Shown piece after piece: positions 25,182 through 34,670 of a stretch of DNA of 64,000 bases. The position numbers and the translations under genes were made by a program. The notes under the pieces were generated by a model. That model made no database searches and had not been told where the DNA came from. It saw only the letters and a program-made list of their open reading frames with translations. Position 1 is the stretch's first letter. Every line of letters begins with the position of its first letter. Source of the stretch: Gnetum montanum (taxonomy: Eukaryota; Streptophyta; Gnetopsida; Gnetales; Gnetaceae); assembly GCA_015680685.1 (NCBI GenBank), contig MNCI01028444.1:476497-540496 (forward strand), given 5' to 3'.

Positions 25182-25200
25182 TCCTCAACAATGGTGCCAA
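25182..25200 (-). promoter_or_regulatory. E2 primer binding site (tRNA-Asp type)
   Basis: The minus strand reads TTGGCACCATTGTTGAGGAC directly after the LTR. It matches the tRNA-Asp complement except at former CG sites. Confidence 0.82.
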
Positions 25201-25993
25201 TGATGAGCAGCGAATACCCCTACAATTAACCATATGAATCACAAGTGTTTGTGCATGATCTACTAAAATTTTATAGACCTTAAGTCTTCAAGTACACTAG
25301 TTCTAAGAAGTGAAGTCTAATCGTTACAATTGTTGTCTTCCTAGTTAAACTTGTGAAATGCATGGGTATGGTCAAGTGTAATTGAGGCATATGATTTTTA
25401 TCATTTTTCATGTTTTATGTTCTTGGTGCTTAAAATAAAGGAATGAATTAATTTTTAATGGCTAATTTAATCTAACTAATCTTAACATAAGTATCTGATC
25501 CTAATTTCTATACACATCTTGAATATGTATAACACTGCTGGGTTACTAAATGTTAAGTATTGATGGGATTACCAAGCATCATGCACATCCTTGAAGTGGT
25601 TGTACTTATGTGCTTAATTAATTATTATTTAGCCTAGGTAAAGCATTAAATAAAATTTCATAAAACATTAAATGTATAAATAAAATATTTAATCTAGCCA
25701 AAGTGTTGTAAGGGTTATTAGAAAGCTCATCTTTATTATTGCACACTCTACCATGCTCAGGTACAATAATGCTCGAATAAAGATTCGTACACTCAATGAC
25801 TCCTACTATGGGCACTTGGGAAAATATTCTAACTCTGAAGAAGAAAAGCTACAAGAGCTCGACTATGCTATGATAAAACTTATGTCTAAACTATGCACCC
25901 AAGCACTATATTTATAGGTTGGCACACATCCTGCGACAATGGATATCTGACATCACCTTTGAGCCTTAGAGCCAAACAAAATACTATTCATTA
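25201..25993 (-). repeat. E2 5' LTR
   Basis: 793 bp, TGATGAGCAG to TTCATTA. The final CA has changed to TA. It is shorter than its partner because most of the GATATT-type U3 repeats are missing near 25940-25985. Confidence 0.9.
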
Positions 25994-26145
25994 TAAGAAA
26001 AGAAAGGTAAGAAGGAAGGAAGGGCCTTAGTAAGAGGGGTTCCTTCAAGAATGGGTAACATGTCTTTTTAGCCCCATAACCAATGCTTGTAGCTCATTGT
26101 TGTGTCTAAGGGGTGTGCTTAGAATATTCATTATTTTTTTCTTTT

Positions 26146-26147
<2 letters not shown>

Positions 26148-26177
<30 letters not shown>
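26148..26177 (+). repeat. (CT)n microsatellite
   Basis: Fifteen uninterrupted CT units in the E3 3' region. Confidence 0.97.
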
Positions 26178-26179
<2 letters not shown>

Positions 26180-26756
26180 TTTCCTTTTTTTTGTTTTTCT
26201 CTATTTTTTTGGAATCATACCATGTAAAGACATGCTTCCTGTTTATTAGATGGTAATAGAAGTGATGATATGTTTCATGAGGAGTCATAAGCCCCAAGAA
26301 GGAAGTTAAAAAGAGAACCCAAAAAATCCCCTTGAGGTCACACCCTTTACCATTCCCACTTGGATCATTAGTTAATTTTAGTTTTATGTAAAAAGAACCA
26401 TATTGTTTTCATGATAAAGGCCTTTTATTTAGAGAACTCGCGGGATGGACGATGTGGTCTCACTACATTACATAATTAGTTACCCAATCATCTTAAATGC
26501 ATAGGATAAAAATCCAACACATGGTGTTGATGCATCATGACTAGTAATATTATTAACAAAAACATAGTAGACATTCATAAAACATAAAGAAAATGATTCA
26601 AGAAAAGACAAAACTATAAAGAAAAGAAAAATAACAAGGAAAAGAAAACATAATAAGAATTGGAAAATTTTTGAAGAAATAGGAAAATGCTAAAAAATTG
26701 TAAAAAAAAAAAAAGTTAAAATGCACTTATTAGTTCTTAATTCGAGATGAGGCATT

Positions 26757-26771
26757 TCCCCCACAACTAAA
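26757..26771 (-). promoter_or_regulatory. Internal purine tract of E3
   Basis: On the minus strand GTGGGGGAAATG corresponds in position to CATGGGGGAGATGG at the end of pol in E1 (5315-5330) and E5 (56116-56130). It is kept here although the pol coding sequence around it is gone. Confidence 0.5.
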
Positions 26772-26779
26772 ATCATGGG

Positions 26780-27600
26780 TGAGCATTTGGAAAATAGACC
26801 ACACATTCCCTTGGTTATACACCATAATTTTTTCATTTATCATCTTTAAAGATTTAATTTTTCATTTGGTAGCATATTTCACATTGATGATAATCATGTT
26901 TCAATCATTTGGAGACATTTCTTTAGTTGGACTAGAAGGTGTTTTATTTTTAAGAGGTCTAGACATGTTTCCTTGCTTATTTTCTATTTTAGTTCTTGTG
27001 TCTCCTTATTTAACATCTTCTTTTAGTGTATAGTCAAAATGTAAGATGTTCTTCTCTAAGTTATCTATTTGGTTCACTTTCTTAGGACTAGAACTAATAA
27101 GTGAATTGGTCGTTTCCATGCATCTTTTAAATAGTGTTGTATTCTCATTTTTGAGCCATTGGGTATCTTTTGGTTTAGTGGCTATTGTGTAGAGTTGGTT
27201 TTGCACACACACTTGTTCCTTAACTTTAATGTGGGTTAGTATAGGGATTGTGTTAATACTTTGAACTTTCGACCCACAACTGCATCCTTTACCATTATTA
27301 GTAATGCATGGAATTTTCTATCTCTCCATAGTGATAGGTTCATTTTTTATGTTTTGTGTTGGAGTGTTCATGGTTGTTGGCTCTTGTGTAGGATTATAAG
27401 ACATTATTTTTGTGAGGAAGGGTGTTGCACTAGATTGTCCTTGTGCTAGTTCTAATGAACTAGTAAGTCTACTATTTTTATCTACATGTGTGAAAATTGT
27501 CCTAAAGAATGGATGTTTTTGAGACTTTTGCTAAGATTTACTAAAATTATCATTCACTTGTATGTTCATAACACAAGCGGCATTCTTCTGTTGAGATTGT
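26780..27600 (-). other. Unassigned E3 segment in place of pol
   Basis: The minus strand is fairly open and hydrophilic; 27212-27006 encodes SLISSSPKKVNQIDNLEKN and Lys/Asn-rich sequence. No retroviral enzyme motif was found. It could be a Gag C-terminal extension or foreign sequence that replaced pol. Confidence 0.45.
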
Positions 27601-29302
27601 GGTTTCAATCCTTACTACACTATTGGTGGTGACAGATGTTGAAGGGAAGTGTGAGACTATTGAGGATGTGATGGATGATAAGAGGCATGAGATGGTGATC
27701 TCATAGAAGATGTTGCAGGTTGATGATATTCAAGAGAGTAGTAGTAGTGGATTGAGATAGAGCAAGTACAACCATTTAGGAAAAAAGGTTATTAAATATA
27801 GTATCCATAAGTCTTTGGCTCACAATAAGGGTATTGTTGGTTTTTTGATGACATCCCCCACGACTATTGGTTTTGCGACTGTGATTGATAGCAGTCTTGA
27901 GGTTGATAAGAAGTCTGACTAGGATAATACTATTGGTTGTAGGGCTATCTATAATTACCTTGTGGATAAGGCAATCTCCTATGCATTTACTTTTTTACAA
28001 ACATAGGACTTAGAAAAAAAGGCCCAAACTCTTGTAGACATAACATAATTGGTCAATAGCCCTTTGGATGTTCATATTGGTAGATGTCACATCCATCATC
28101 CTCTTTTATATATGAGTTTGTAACCTCTTCTACTATAGCTATCTTCCCTTTTTGCCAATAAGTGTCCTTACCTATTCTTTTTGTTTTTCCTATTCTTTTT
28201 TTGATCACTTAATCCTTTTTTCTTTGCCTTCTCCCTTATGATTTTCAAGTTGGTTGTAACTTTTCATTCATCAACTCCCACATCTTATCTACAATTGCTT
28301 CAATCTCAGTGATAGACTTTTGCATTGGCAAGGTTTTGTGTGAAATCAACTCATCAAGAGTTGTCTCTTTTTCTTGATCATAAATATGGATCTCTTTTTT
28401 GTCAAGAGTTGGATCCTAGTTATATTCCTCTACACTCTCCCTTTTACATAACTCTCCTTCTTTTGCCACCTATTCAACTAGCCTTCATATTTTATGGGCT
28501 TTCAATTTTGATAATCATCCTTGGGCATAAATCCCAAGGGTCTCCCTCATTTTGTTACAAATCCCATCTATGATTTGAAGAAGCTAATCTTTTTGAGAAA
28601 AACCATGGCTTGGACATCTATGTAATAGAGAATAGTATCTATCCAAGACTAGATTCAAGGATTCATGGTTTTATTACTTCCATCATTTGATTTGTTTTCT
28701 TAGATTGGACACTTTTTCATAGGTTTGGTATTTTTTGTTGAAGAGCTCAAGCATTGTGGACCACCAATGGATTGAATCTAGTTCTAACGATTTATGCCAG
28801 CTTCTTCTATTAGTGTCCTAGGAAAGAGCTTAAGCTTTTATCACCTACTTTCAATGTTTTTAAGGCACAAGCATCATGGAAGGCTTGTAAATGATGTAGG
28901 TGATTAGAATTATAACCTCCCTTAAATTTAGAAATATTATTCATATCAAGCCATTTGATGCATCTTTCCCTTTGATGCCTATGAGGTATTTGAATTGCCT
29001 CCCTAATTTGTATCATGCTCATAGTAGCCAAAAAGGGTTCATCTTCATTAGACATGTCATGATGATAATCTCTATTTCTATTTGTCTGATAGTGATGATT
29101 TTGTCTATACTTACTTTTATGTCTTTTATCTTGCCTTTGCATTCTATTTTTATCTTCATCTTTACCCCTTAGTGTATCTCTATCTCTATACCTACATTCA
29201 TCTTCATTAGAACTAGACATTAAAGAGGAAGAGGAAGATGGTGAATTGGGAGAATTGTCATGGCCCTTATTCAATCCTTTTTCTAAGTTCTTAATCCTCA
29301 AG
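27600..29302 (-). pseudogene. E3 gag
   Basis: The open stretch 29301-28810 has the family Gag layout: NKGHDNSPNSPSSSSSLMSS, then charged CRYRDRDTLRGKDEDKNRMQ, then His/Arg/Asn-rich KSKYRQNHHYQTNRNRDYHH, then the core IPHRHQRERCIKWLDMNN and HLQAFHDACALKTL. A decayed zinc knuckle (CDIYQYEHPKG) lies near 28095-28070, and Tyr/Gln-rich sequence continues to 27650. The first apparent codon is not ATG and the frame runs into the copia junction, so the N-terminus is lost. Confidence 0.8.
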
Positions 29303-29319
29303 TTGTATCAGAGCCTGGT
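29303..29319 (+). promoter_or_regulatory. Copia primer binding site (initiator tRNA-Met type)
   Basis: TTGTATCAGAGCCTGGT, one base short of the standard TTGGTATCAGAGCC... plant copia primer site. Its position marks the inner border of the lost 5' LTR. Confidence 0.85.
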
Positions 29320-29469
29320 AATCTCACATATGCTTTATCAATTTCTTATTAAAGTGTTGTATTAAATTCCTTTACTACATTGGTAAAGATAAGTTTCTTA
29401 TTCCCTCTTCTACATTCAATTAGATAGGCAATAGAGGGGGCCATATAGCCTTTAGAAGAGATTATAATT

Positions 29470-29915
29470 GTAGGATTGGAAATATCTATGATCATTTGGA
29501 TAAGAAAGGAAGTCCAAATGATCATAGGAGTCATCATAAAGAAGATGAGAACTCATTGGAAAAAACGTATGGATTGTTTTGCAACGAAATTATTTCTTTT
29601 CAAAGTCTATGCTTTAAAATAAAAGATATGTTACATGACAAAAAGATTAAGATTGAAACACTTAATGATGAATGTTCTTATCTTAAGAAAGAAAAATCAA
29701 ACCTAACATCTAATATTCAAAGACTAATCAAGGTCATTGAGCATATGGATAAAAAATTTCTAGAAAAACCTAAAGATCAAGAGCAAAAGGACGTATGCAT
29801 TAAGGGTTCTTCTAAAGGAAGTTGTTCCAGGTTTGGTAACATAACAAAATTTAGGACTCTAAATTGTTTCTATTGTGGAAAATTTTAACATGTTTAGACA
29901 TATTGCTATCTTAGA
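29470..29915 (+). pseudogene. Copia gag C-terminal part with zinc knuckle
   Basis: The open frame at 29496-29888 encodes a helical, Lys/Glu-rich segment (LNDECSYLKKEKSNL, VIEHMDKKF) as in SIRE Gag. It ends in CFYCGKF, stop, HV, stop, TYC, a CX2CX4HX4C knuckle with two in-frame stops at 29872-29912. The N-terminal part (29320-29470) is not clearly readable. Confidence 0.75.
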
Positions 29916-30039
29916 ATTTAACATTACACTTGGTCTTTTGAAAAACAACCTAGATAAGATACTTTGCAATGAAAGAAAGTGGGTAAGCAAAAAGAGATGA
30001 AGCTTGAATAGAACATGATGGCTCAAGTTGCTCTCTCTA

Positions 30040-30598
30040 TAGTTAGAATAAGCATGTGGTATATTGATAGTGGCTATCCAAGACATATGATAGGAGATAA
30101 AATCCAATTCATACACTTCATAGAATAAAATTATGAAACCATTACCTTTGGAGATGAGATGGAGGCTCCTATAATAGGTATTGGTACCATAGGAGAAAAA
30201 GGTAAGGGACAACCTATTGTAAATAAAGTTTTCTTTATCAAATTGTTAAAGAATAATATTCTTAGTTCTAGTCAACTCTATGATTTAAATTTTGATGTTA
30301 CTTTTTCAAAAGAAACTTGTAGAAAAAAAGAGTTAACTACTAGAAACATTGTAATAGAAGGAGTTAGAAAGGCCAATGTTTACACTATTATATTTCAGGA
30401 TAATCCTAACCTTGAATCCAAGTGCTTGATTAGTAATATAGATGATGCCCGTATGTGGCATAGAAAGTTGGACCACATAAATAAAGAAATTATTCAGACT
30501 CTAGTGATAAAGGAAATGGTTCATGGATTTCCTAAACTTAAGGACTTCAATTTGAACACTTGTGAAGCATGCCAAAAGAGAGAAAAACACGGGTAAGG
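30040..30598 (+). pseudogene. Copia protease and GAG-pre-integrase region
   Basis: WYIDSGYPRHMIGDKIQF (about 30058-30111) is the aspartic protease active-site block. The open frame 30159-30596 continues with IGIGTIGEKGKG, NNILSSSQLYDLNFDVTF, and ARMWHRKLDHINKEI, then CEACQKREKHG, the HHCC zinc site that begins integrase. Confidence 0.88.
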
Positions 30599-30599
30599 T

Positions 30600-31250
30600 T
30601 TGGAAATAAATATTGTATCTCTACCTCTTGTCCCTTTTATTTACTTCACATGGATCTAGTTGGTCCTTCTCAAACACTTAATTTGGGAAAGAAAATGTAT
30701 TTTCTAATCATTATTGATGATTAGTCTTGTTTTACTTGGGTTGCCTTCTTGTATCACAAGGATGAAGTATTTGATCATTTCTAAAGAATTTTCAATCAAA
30801 TTCAAAAAGAAAAAGGCTATGATGTCAAAGTCATTATGAGTGATAATGGAGAGAAATTCAAGAATGCCAAATTTGGGAAATTTTGTTAAATGAATGACAT
30901 ACTTCATCAATTTTCTACTACAAGAAATCCTCAACAGAATGGTGTAGCCAAAAGAAGGAATAGGATCTTGAATGAAATGGGGAGAACTATATTAAATGAC
31001 AGAAATCTTCCTTAGAAATTTTGGACTAAAGCAATTAACACTTTTTGCTACATCTCTAGTAGAGTTCTAGTAAGAAGGTTCACCTCTAAAACTGCCTATG
31101 AATTATGGACTGGTAGAAAACCTTTGGTAGGTTATTTTCATGTCTTTGGTTCCAAATGCTATATTCGAAATGATAAAGATATCTTATGAAAATTTGATCC
31201 TAAAATTAATGAAGGCATTTCTTAGAATATTATTTCATTACTAGAGCATA
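30600..31250 (+). pseudogene. Copia integrase core
   Basis: HMDLVGPSQT (about 30648) supplies the first Asp and IMSDNGEKF (about 30834) the second. The third position reads NGVAKRRNRI, where copia integrases have Glu, so the catalytic Glu looks lost. FWTKAINTFCYISSRV and PLVGYFHVFGSKCYI mark the C-terminal side. There are at least six in-frame stops. Confidence 0.85.
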
Positions 31251-31458
31251 TAGAGTCTTCAATAAAAGAATAAATGTTATAGAAGAAACTATTAATGTTA
31301 AAATTGATGATAGTGACATTACTTCTCCACAACTTGATGATGAAGTAGTTCCTATTCAAAAGTTATCTAGTGTCTCACAAGCACAAATTAACAAAAATTT
31401 AGAATTAAATAGTGAACATGAGGATGAGCATGAGGAGATATTACCAATTTAACCTAAG

Positions 31459-32340
31459 ATGCCTAGACTTAGGAGAACACACTCGCTCAATGATATAATT
31501 GGACAAGTACAAGATGGGATTTGCAGTAGGAGCCAAACTAAGGAAATTTTTTCCTATGTAGCATATCTTTCACAACTAGAACCCAAAAACTTCAAAGAAG
31601 AAGAAGGAGAAGAAGAATGGATTTTTTCTATGCAAGATGAACTAAATCAATTCACTAGGAATGATGTGTGGGAATTGACACCTAAACCAAACCATAAACT
31701 AATTATTGGAACAAAACGCGTCTTTAGGAATAAAATCGATGAAAATGAAAATATCATTAAAAATAAAGCTAGGCTAGTTGAAAAAGGCTATAATCAATAA
31801 GAAGGAATTGATTATGATGAGACATTTTCTCTTGTTTCTAGACTTGAATGTATTAGACTTATTTTGGCATATGCTACTAGTATTAAAAATATCAAGTTAT
31901 ATCAAATGGATGTGAAAAGTGCCTTTCTAAATGGGAGTATACAAGAAGAGATATATGTTGAACTAATTGAAGGATTTGTAGATCCCATTAACCTTGATCA
32001 TATTTATAGGCTCAAGAAGGCTATCTATGGGCTTTAACAAGCTCATAGAGCTTGGTATGAAAGACTTTTCCAACACCTTACATCCAATGGCTTCAAAAGA
32101 GGTAAGGATACTGTCACTTTATTTCTTAAAAGAGAAGGTAATGATTTACTTATTATTCAAATCTATGTTGATGATATTATTTTTTGTGCCAATAATGAAA
32201 TTATATGAAAGAAGCTTTTGGATCTTATGTAATCAAAATTTGAAATGAGAATGATGGGAGAGATCAAAAACTTTCTTGGATTTCAAATTAATCAAACTAG
32301 ATACGGAACCTTCATTTATCAAACCAAATATATTAAAGAT
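31459..32340 (+). pseudogene. Copia reverse transcriptase
   Basis: The start is recognisable from WIFSMQDELNQFTRNDVWEL; then GTKRVFRNKIDENENI, LYQMDVKSAFLNGSIQEEIY and the active site IYVDDIIFCANN, intact at about 32160-32195. Stops occur after GYNQ (31798), in AIYGL-stop-QAHRAWYERL, and downstream of the active site. The domain ends at FLGFQINQTRYG. Confidence 0.9.
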
Positions 32341-32439
32341 TTACTACTCAAATTCAACTTGGCAAAAGTTAAGGTAAAGAACACTCCTATGGTAGCAAAT
32401 TTCAAGCTCACCAAAGATGATTAAGGAAAACATGTTGAT

Positions 32440-33069
32440 CACAAGCTTTATAGAGGTATGATATGTAGCCTACTTTATGTAATTGCTAGTAGACTAGACA
32501 TAGCATTAAGTATAGGAATTTGTGCTCGATATCAAGCCAATCCAAAAAAATCCGATTTAAAGGCTATTAAACATATTTTTCATTATTTAAAAGGTACTAC
32601 TAATTAGGGACTCTGGTATCCAAAGGATTCCCCACTTGATCTTGCTAGATATTGTGATGCAGATTGGGCAAGTTGTTTAGATGATCGTTGAAGCACAAGT
32701 AGAAAATACTTTTTCCTAAGAAAAAGCCTTGTCTCTTGGATAACCAAAAAGAAAACTTCCACAACACTTTTTATGGTAGAAGCTGAATACATTTCAGCTA
32801 GAAGCTGTTGTGTCCAACTTTTATGGATGAAAGAAACACTCAAGGACTTAGGGATAAAACCTCAATCTACACCAATTTATTATGATAACAACAGTGTCAT
32901 CAAGATGACAAAGAATCCATTCCAACATTCACATACCAAACACATTGAAATTTTACATGACTTTATACAAGAACCTACTCAACTTGGGCATATAAAGCTA
33001 GAATTCATTGGAATAGAAAATAAACATGCAGATGCTTTCACCAAACATGTCCTATTAAGTAAGTTTTAA
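32440..33069 (+). pseudogene. Copia RNase H
   Basis: GMICSLLYVIASRLDIALS and ARYCDADWASCLDDR precede the open stretch 32773-33069, which has VEAEYISARSCCVQLLW, YYDNNSVIKMTKNP, HTKHIEILHDFIQ and HADAFTKHVL. These are the classic copia RNase H blocks. The polyprotein ends at a TAA at 33067-33069. Confidence 0.9.
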
Positions 33070-33275
33070 CTTTTAAATCTTCAATAAAACATAGTTAGTC
33101 TAGGCTCTCAAAACATGTGTGTGTGTCTATTTTTTTCGTGCATTTATTTAGGGGGAGTTCTTCTACCCCTTTTTGTTTCTATCCAAAAAGGGGAAGATCA
33201 AAAGATACATTTTTTATTAGGTGAATCTATTAACCCATTTTCTTAAGTTTTGCACATCACCAAAAAGAGGGAGAT
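33070..33275 (+). other. Copia 3' untranslated region with two purine tracts
   Basis: TTTAGGGGGAGTT lies at about 33148-33160, and AAAAAGAGGGAGAT lies directly before the LTR at 33262-33275. SIRE-type elements usually have such a doubled G-rich layout. No env-like ORF is seen. Confidence 0.7.
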
Positions 33276-34334
33276 TATTATCCTTTTGGTATATTAAAAC
33301 CTTAAAATAATGGAGAACATAGAATGTTGGTCATGGATAATGTGTTTGCAGGACATGGATAAGAACTACATAACAAGATTTAAGAACTCACAGAAACAAG
33401 ATCTTCAACGAGATATCAAGATGAAGAATACATGATTGGGATGAGAGAATTGACAAAAATGAAGGCTACAAATCAAATTAAGATGCTCTAAGGACTGGTA
33501 AGAAGAAGAATTGATAGGAGAAAGCCTAAGAAGATAGAGCTCAAAAGTTGAGGAAATGTCTCCTTAAAATAGTAGATGTCTACATCCAAGAATAGATGTC
33601 TTCCAATAGATGTCCCATAGAAGATGTCCCATTTTCTAGTGAGAAATCTCTCCTAAATTGAGGCCAATCTTAAGTAGACGTCCCAACTTTGAAGTAGACA
33701 TCTACACTATTTGATTGGTAGTCGTTGCATGAATTCTAAGAATTTATTGAAAACTTTGAGGCTATAAGAAGATGTTAAAATATTGAGAGTTATGAAAGTA
33801 CTATTCAAAAAATATCAATCATTGTCTATTCTAAGCTATTATATACTTGCTTTTCATTGTAACATCATTTGCTTGGTTGTATGTTGTATTAAGTTTTAAG
33901 TACAAGGACTTGGAAACTTAGTTACATTATTTCCTTGTGTATTTCTCTCTTTCTTGTAGCCTTGTGAGGATGATGTGCTTCTTGTGAGAAGGCATCAACA
34001 TTGAGCTTGTTGGGACCTTGTAGGGTTGAGTGATTTTGTCGTGTTAAAACACTCCAAAGTGGAGCTCAATTTTGCAAAGTTTGTGGGATTCATAAAATCA
34101 CATTTTGAGTTTGTTGGGACCTTGTGAGGTTGAGCGGTTTCACAATGACTAAACACTCTAGTGAGGAGCTTAGAGCTTTTATAGGATGTGGTGTCCTTCA
34201 AACCAAATTTTATTGAGAAACAAAGTTTATAGGTGTGCATGGATTCTACCCTTCAGGCGTGTACATACCCAAGTTGGAAAACCATGTAACATTTGGTGTG
34301 TTTATGTGGTAGGTGAAATTTTAATTAGGGAACA
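33276..34334 (+). repeat. Copia 3' LTR
   Basis: About 1059 bp from TATTATCC (expected TGTTATCC) to TAGGGAACA. It contains repeated AGATGTC/AGACGTC motifs at 33560-33715 and a tandem duplication of about 103 bp at 34004-34195. Borders are inferred from the purine tract and the terminal CA; with no second LTR they are unconfirmed. Confidence 0.7.
34004..34210 (+). repeat. Tandem duplication in the copia LTR
   Basis: Two diverged copies, about 103 bp apart, beginning GAGCTTGTTGGGACCTTG and GAGTTTGTTGGGACCTTG. Both continue with GGTTGAG and CACTC...GAGCT blocks. Confidence 0.8.
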
Positions 34335-34670
34335 TATTCAACTTCCCTTCTAATTTCTCAATCCTCACTTTTCATCCTTGCAACCAATCTTGCAAAATCA
34401 CCCCTTTGGGGTAAGAAAAGGATCAAGTCTTATCCTTTATTAAAAACATCCATTGGGGTTTTCACTTATAATAAGAGGCTTCCAATAAATTAAAATAAAT
34501 TAAAAAGTACTATTAATCACAAATGATAAGAAATCATACATCTTCTAGAAGAAATTAAGAAATAACATAAATGATAAGAAAACTAGAATTAGTATCTACA
34601 GGATGCTTCTTTCTATTACCATGAACCTAAAATAAAAAATTAATATAAAGATTCAACTTCATCTGAAAAT
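34335..34670. other. Spacer between copia LTR and LINE
   Basis: No gene seen. It may include the 3' UTR of the minus-strand LINE, but no clear poly(A) tail could be placed. Confidence 0.5.

Larger units (their letters stand above)
16678..25993 (-). mobile_element. E2: complete gypsy element nested in E3
   Basis: LTRs at 16678-17551 and 25201-25993 flank gag-protease-RT-RNase H-integrase in minus-strand order, with a primer site and a clear purine tract. The flanking five bases are GAAGA (16673-16677) and TAAGA (25994-25998), a likely target duplication with one change. E3 sequence is continuous on either side, so E2 inserted into E3. Stops are frequent and the RT active site is altered (FMGN), so the copy is dead. 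Its LTRs differ more from each other than those of E1 do. Confidence 0.92.
25994..29302 (-). mobile_element. E3 right part: 3' region plus gag, pol absent
   Basis: Resumes E3 after E2. It contains the family 3' blocks (26000-26130), a (CT)n tract, an A-rich tract, a purine tract matching the end of pol (26757-26770), then about 0.8 kb of unassigned sequence, then gag up to 29302, where a copia element begins. I find no protease, RT, RNase H or integrase signature, so E3 was a gag-only non-autonomous form or has a large internal deletion. Its 5' end, primer site and 5' LTR are missing. Confidence 0.8.
29303..34334 (+). mobile_element. SIRE-like Ty1/copia retrotransposon lacking its 5' LTR
   Basis: Plus-strand element starting at its primer site and ending with a 3' LTR. 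Gag, protease, integrase, RT and RNase H follow in copia order. The protein blocks (WYIDSG, the GAG-pre-integrase HHCC, YVDD, ADAFTKHVL) and the AAAAAGAGGGAGATT tract before the LTR resemble the SIRE/Maximus lineage. Stops occur in every domain. The sequence before 29303 is E3 gag with no transition, so the 5' LTR was removed by deletion or recombination. Confidence 0.9.

Noticed and set aside
26779-27033. 84-codon hydrophobic plus-strand ORF, possible membrane protein
   Set aside because: It is antisense to the E3 segment, and its hydrophobicity comes from T-rich codons complementary to A-rich sequence.
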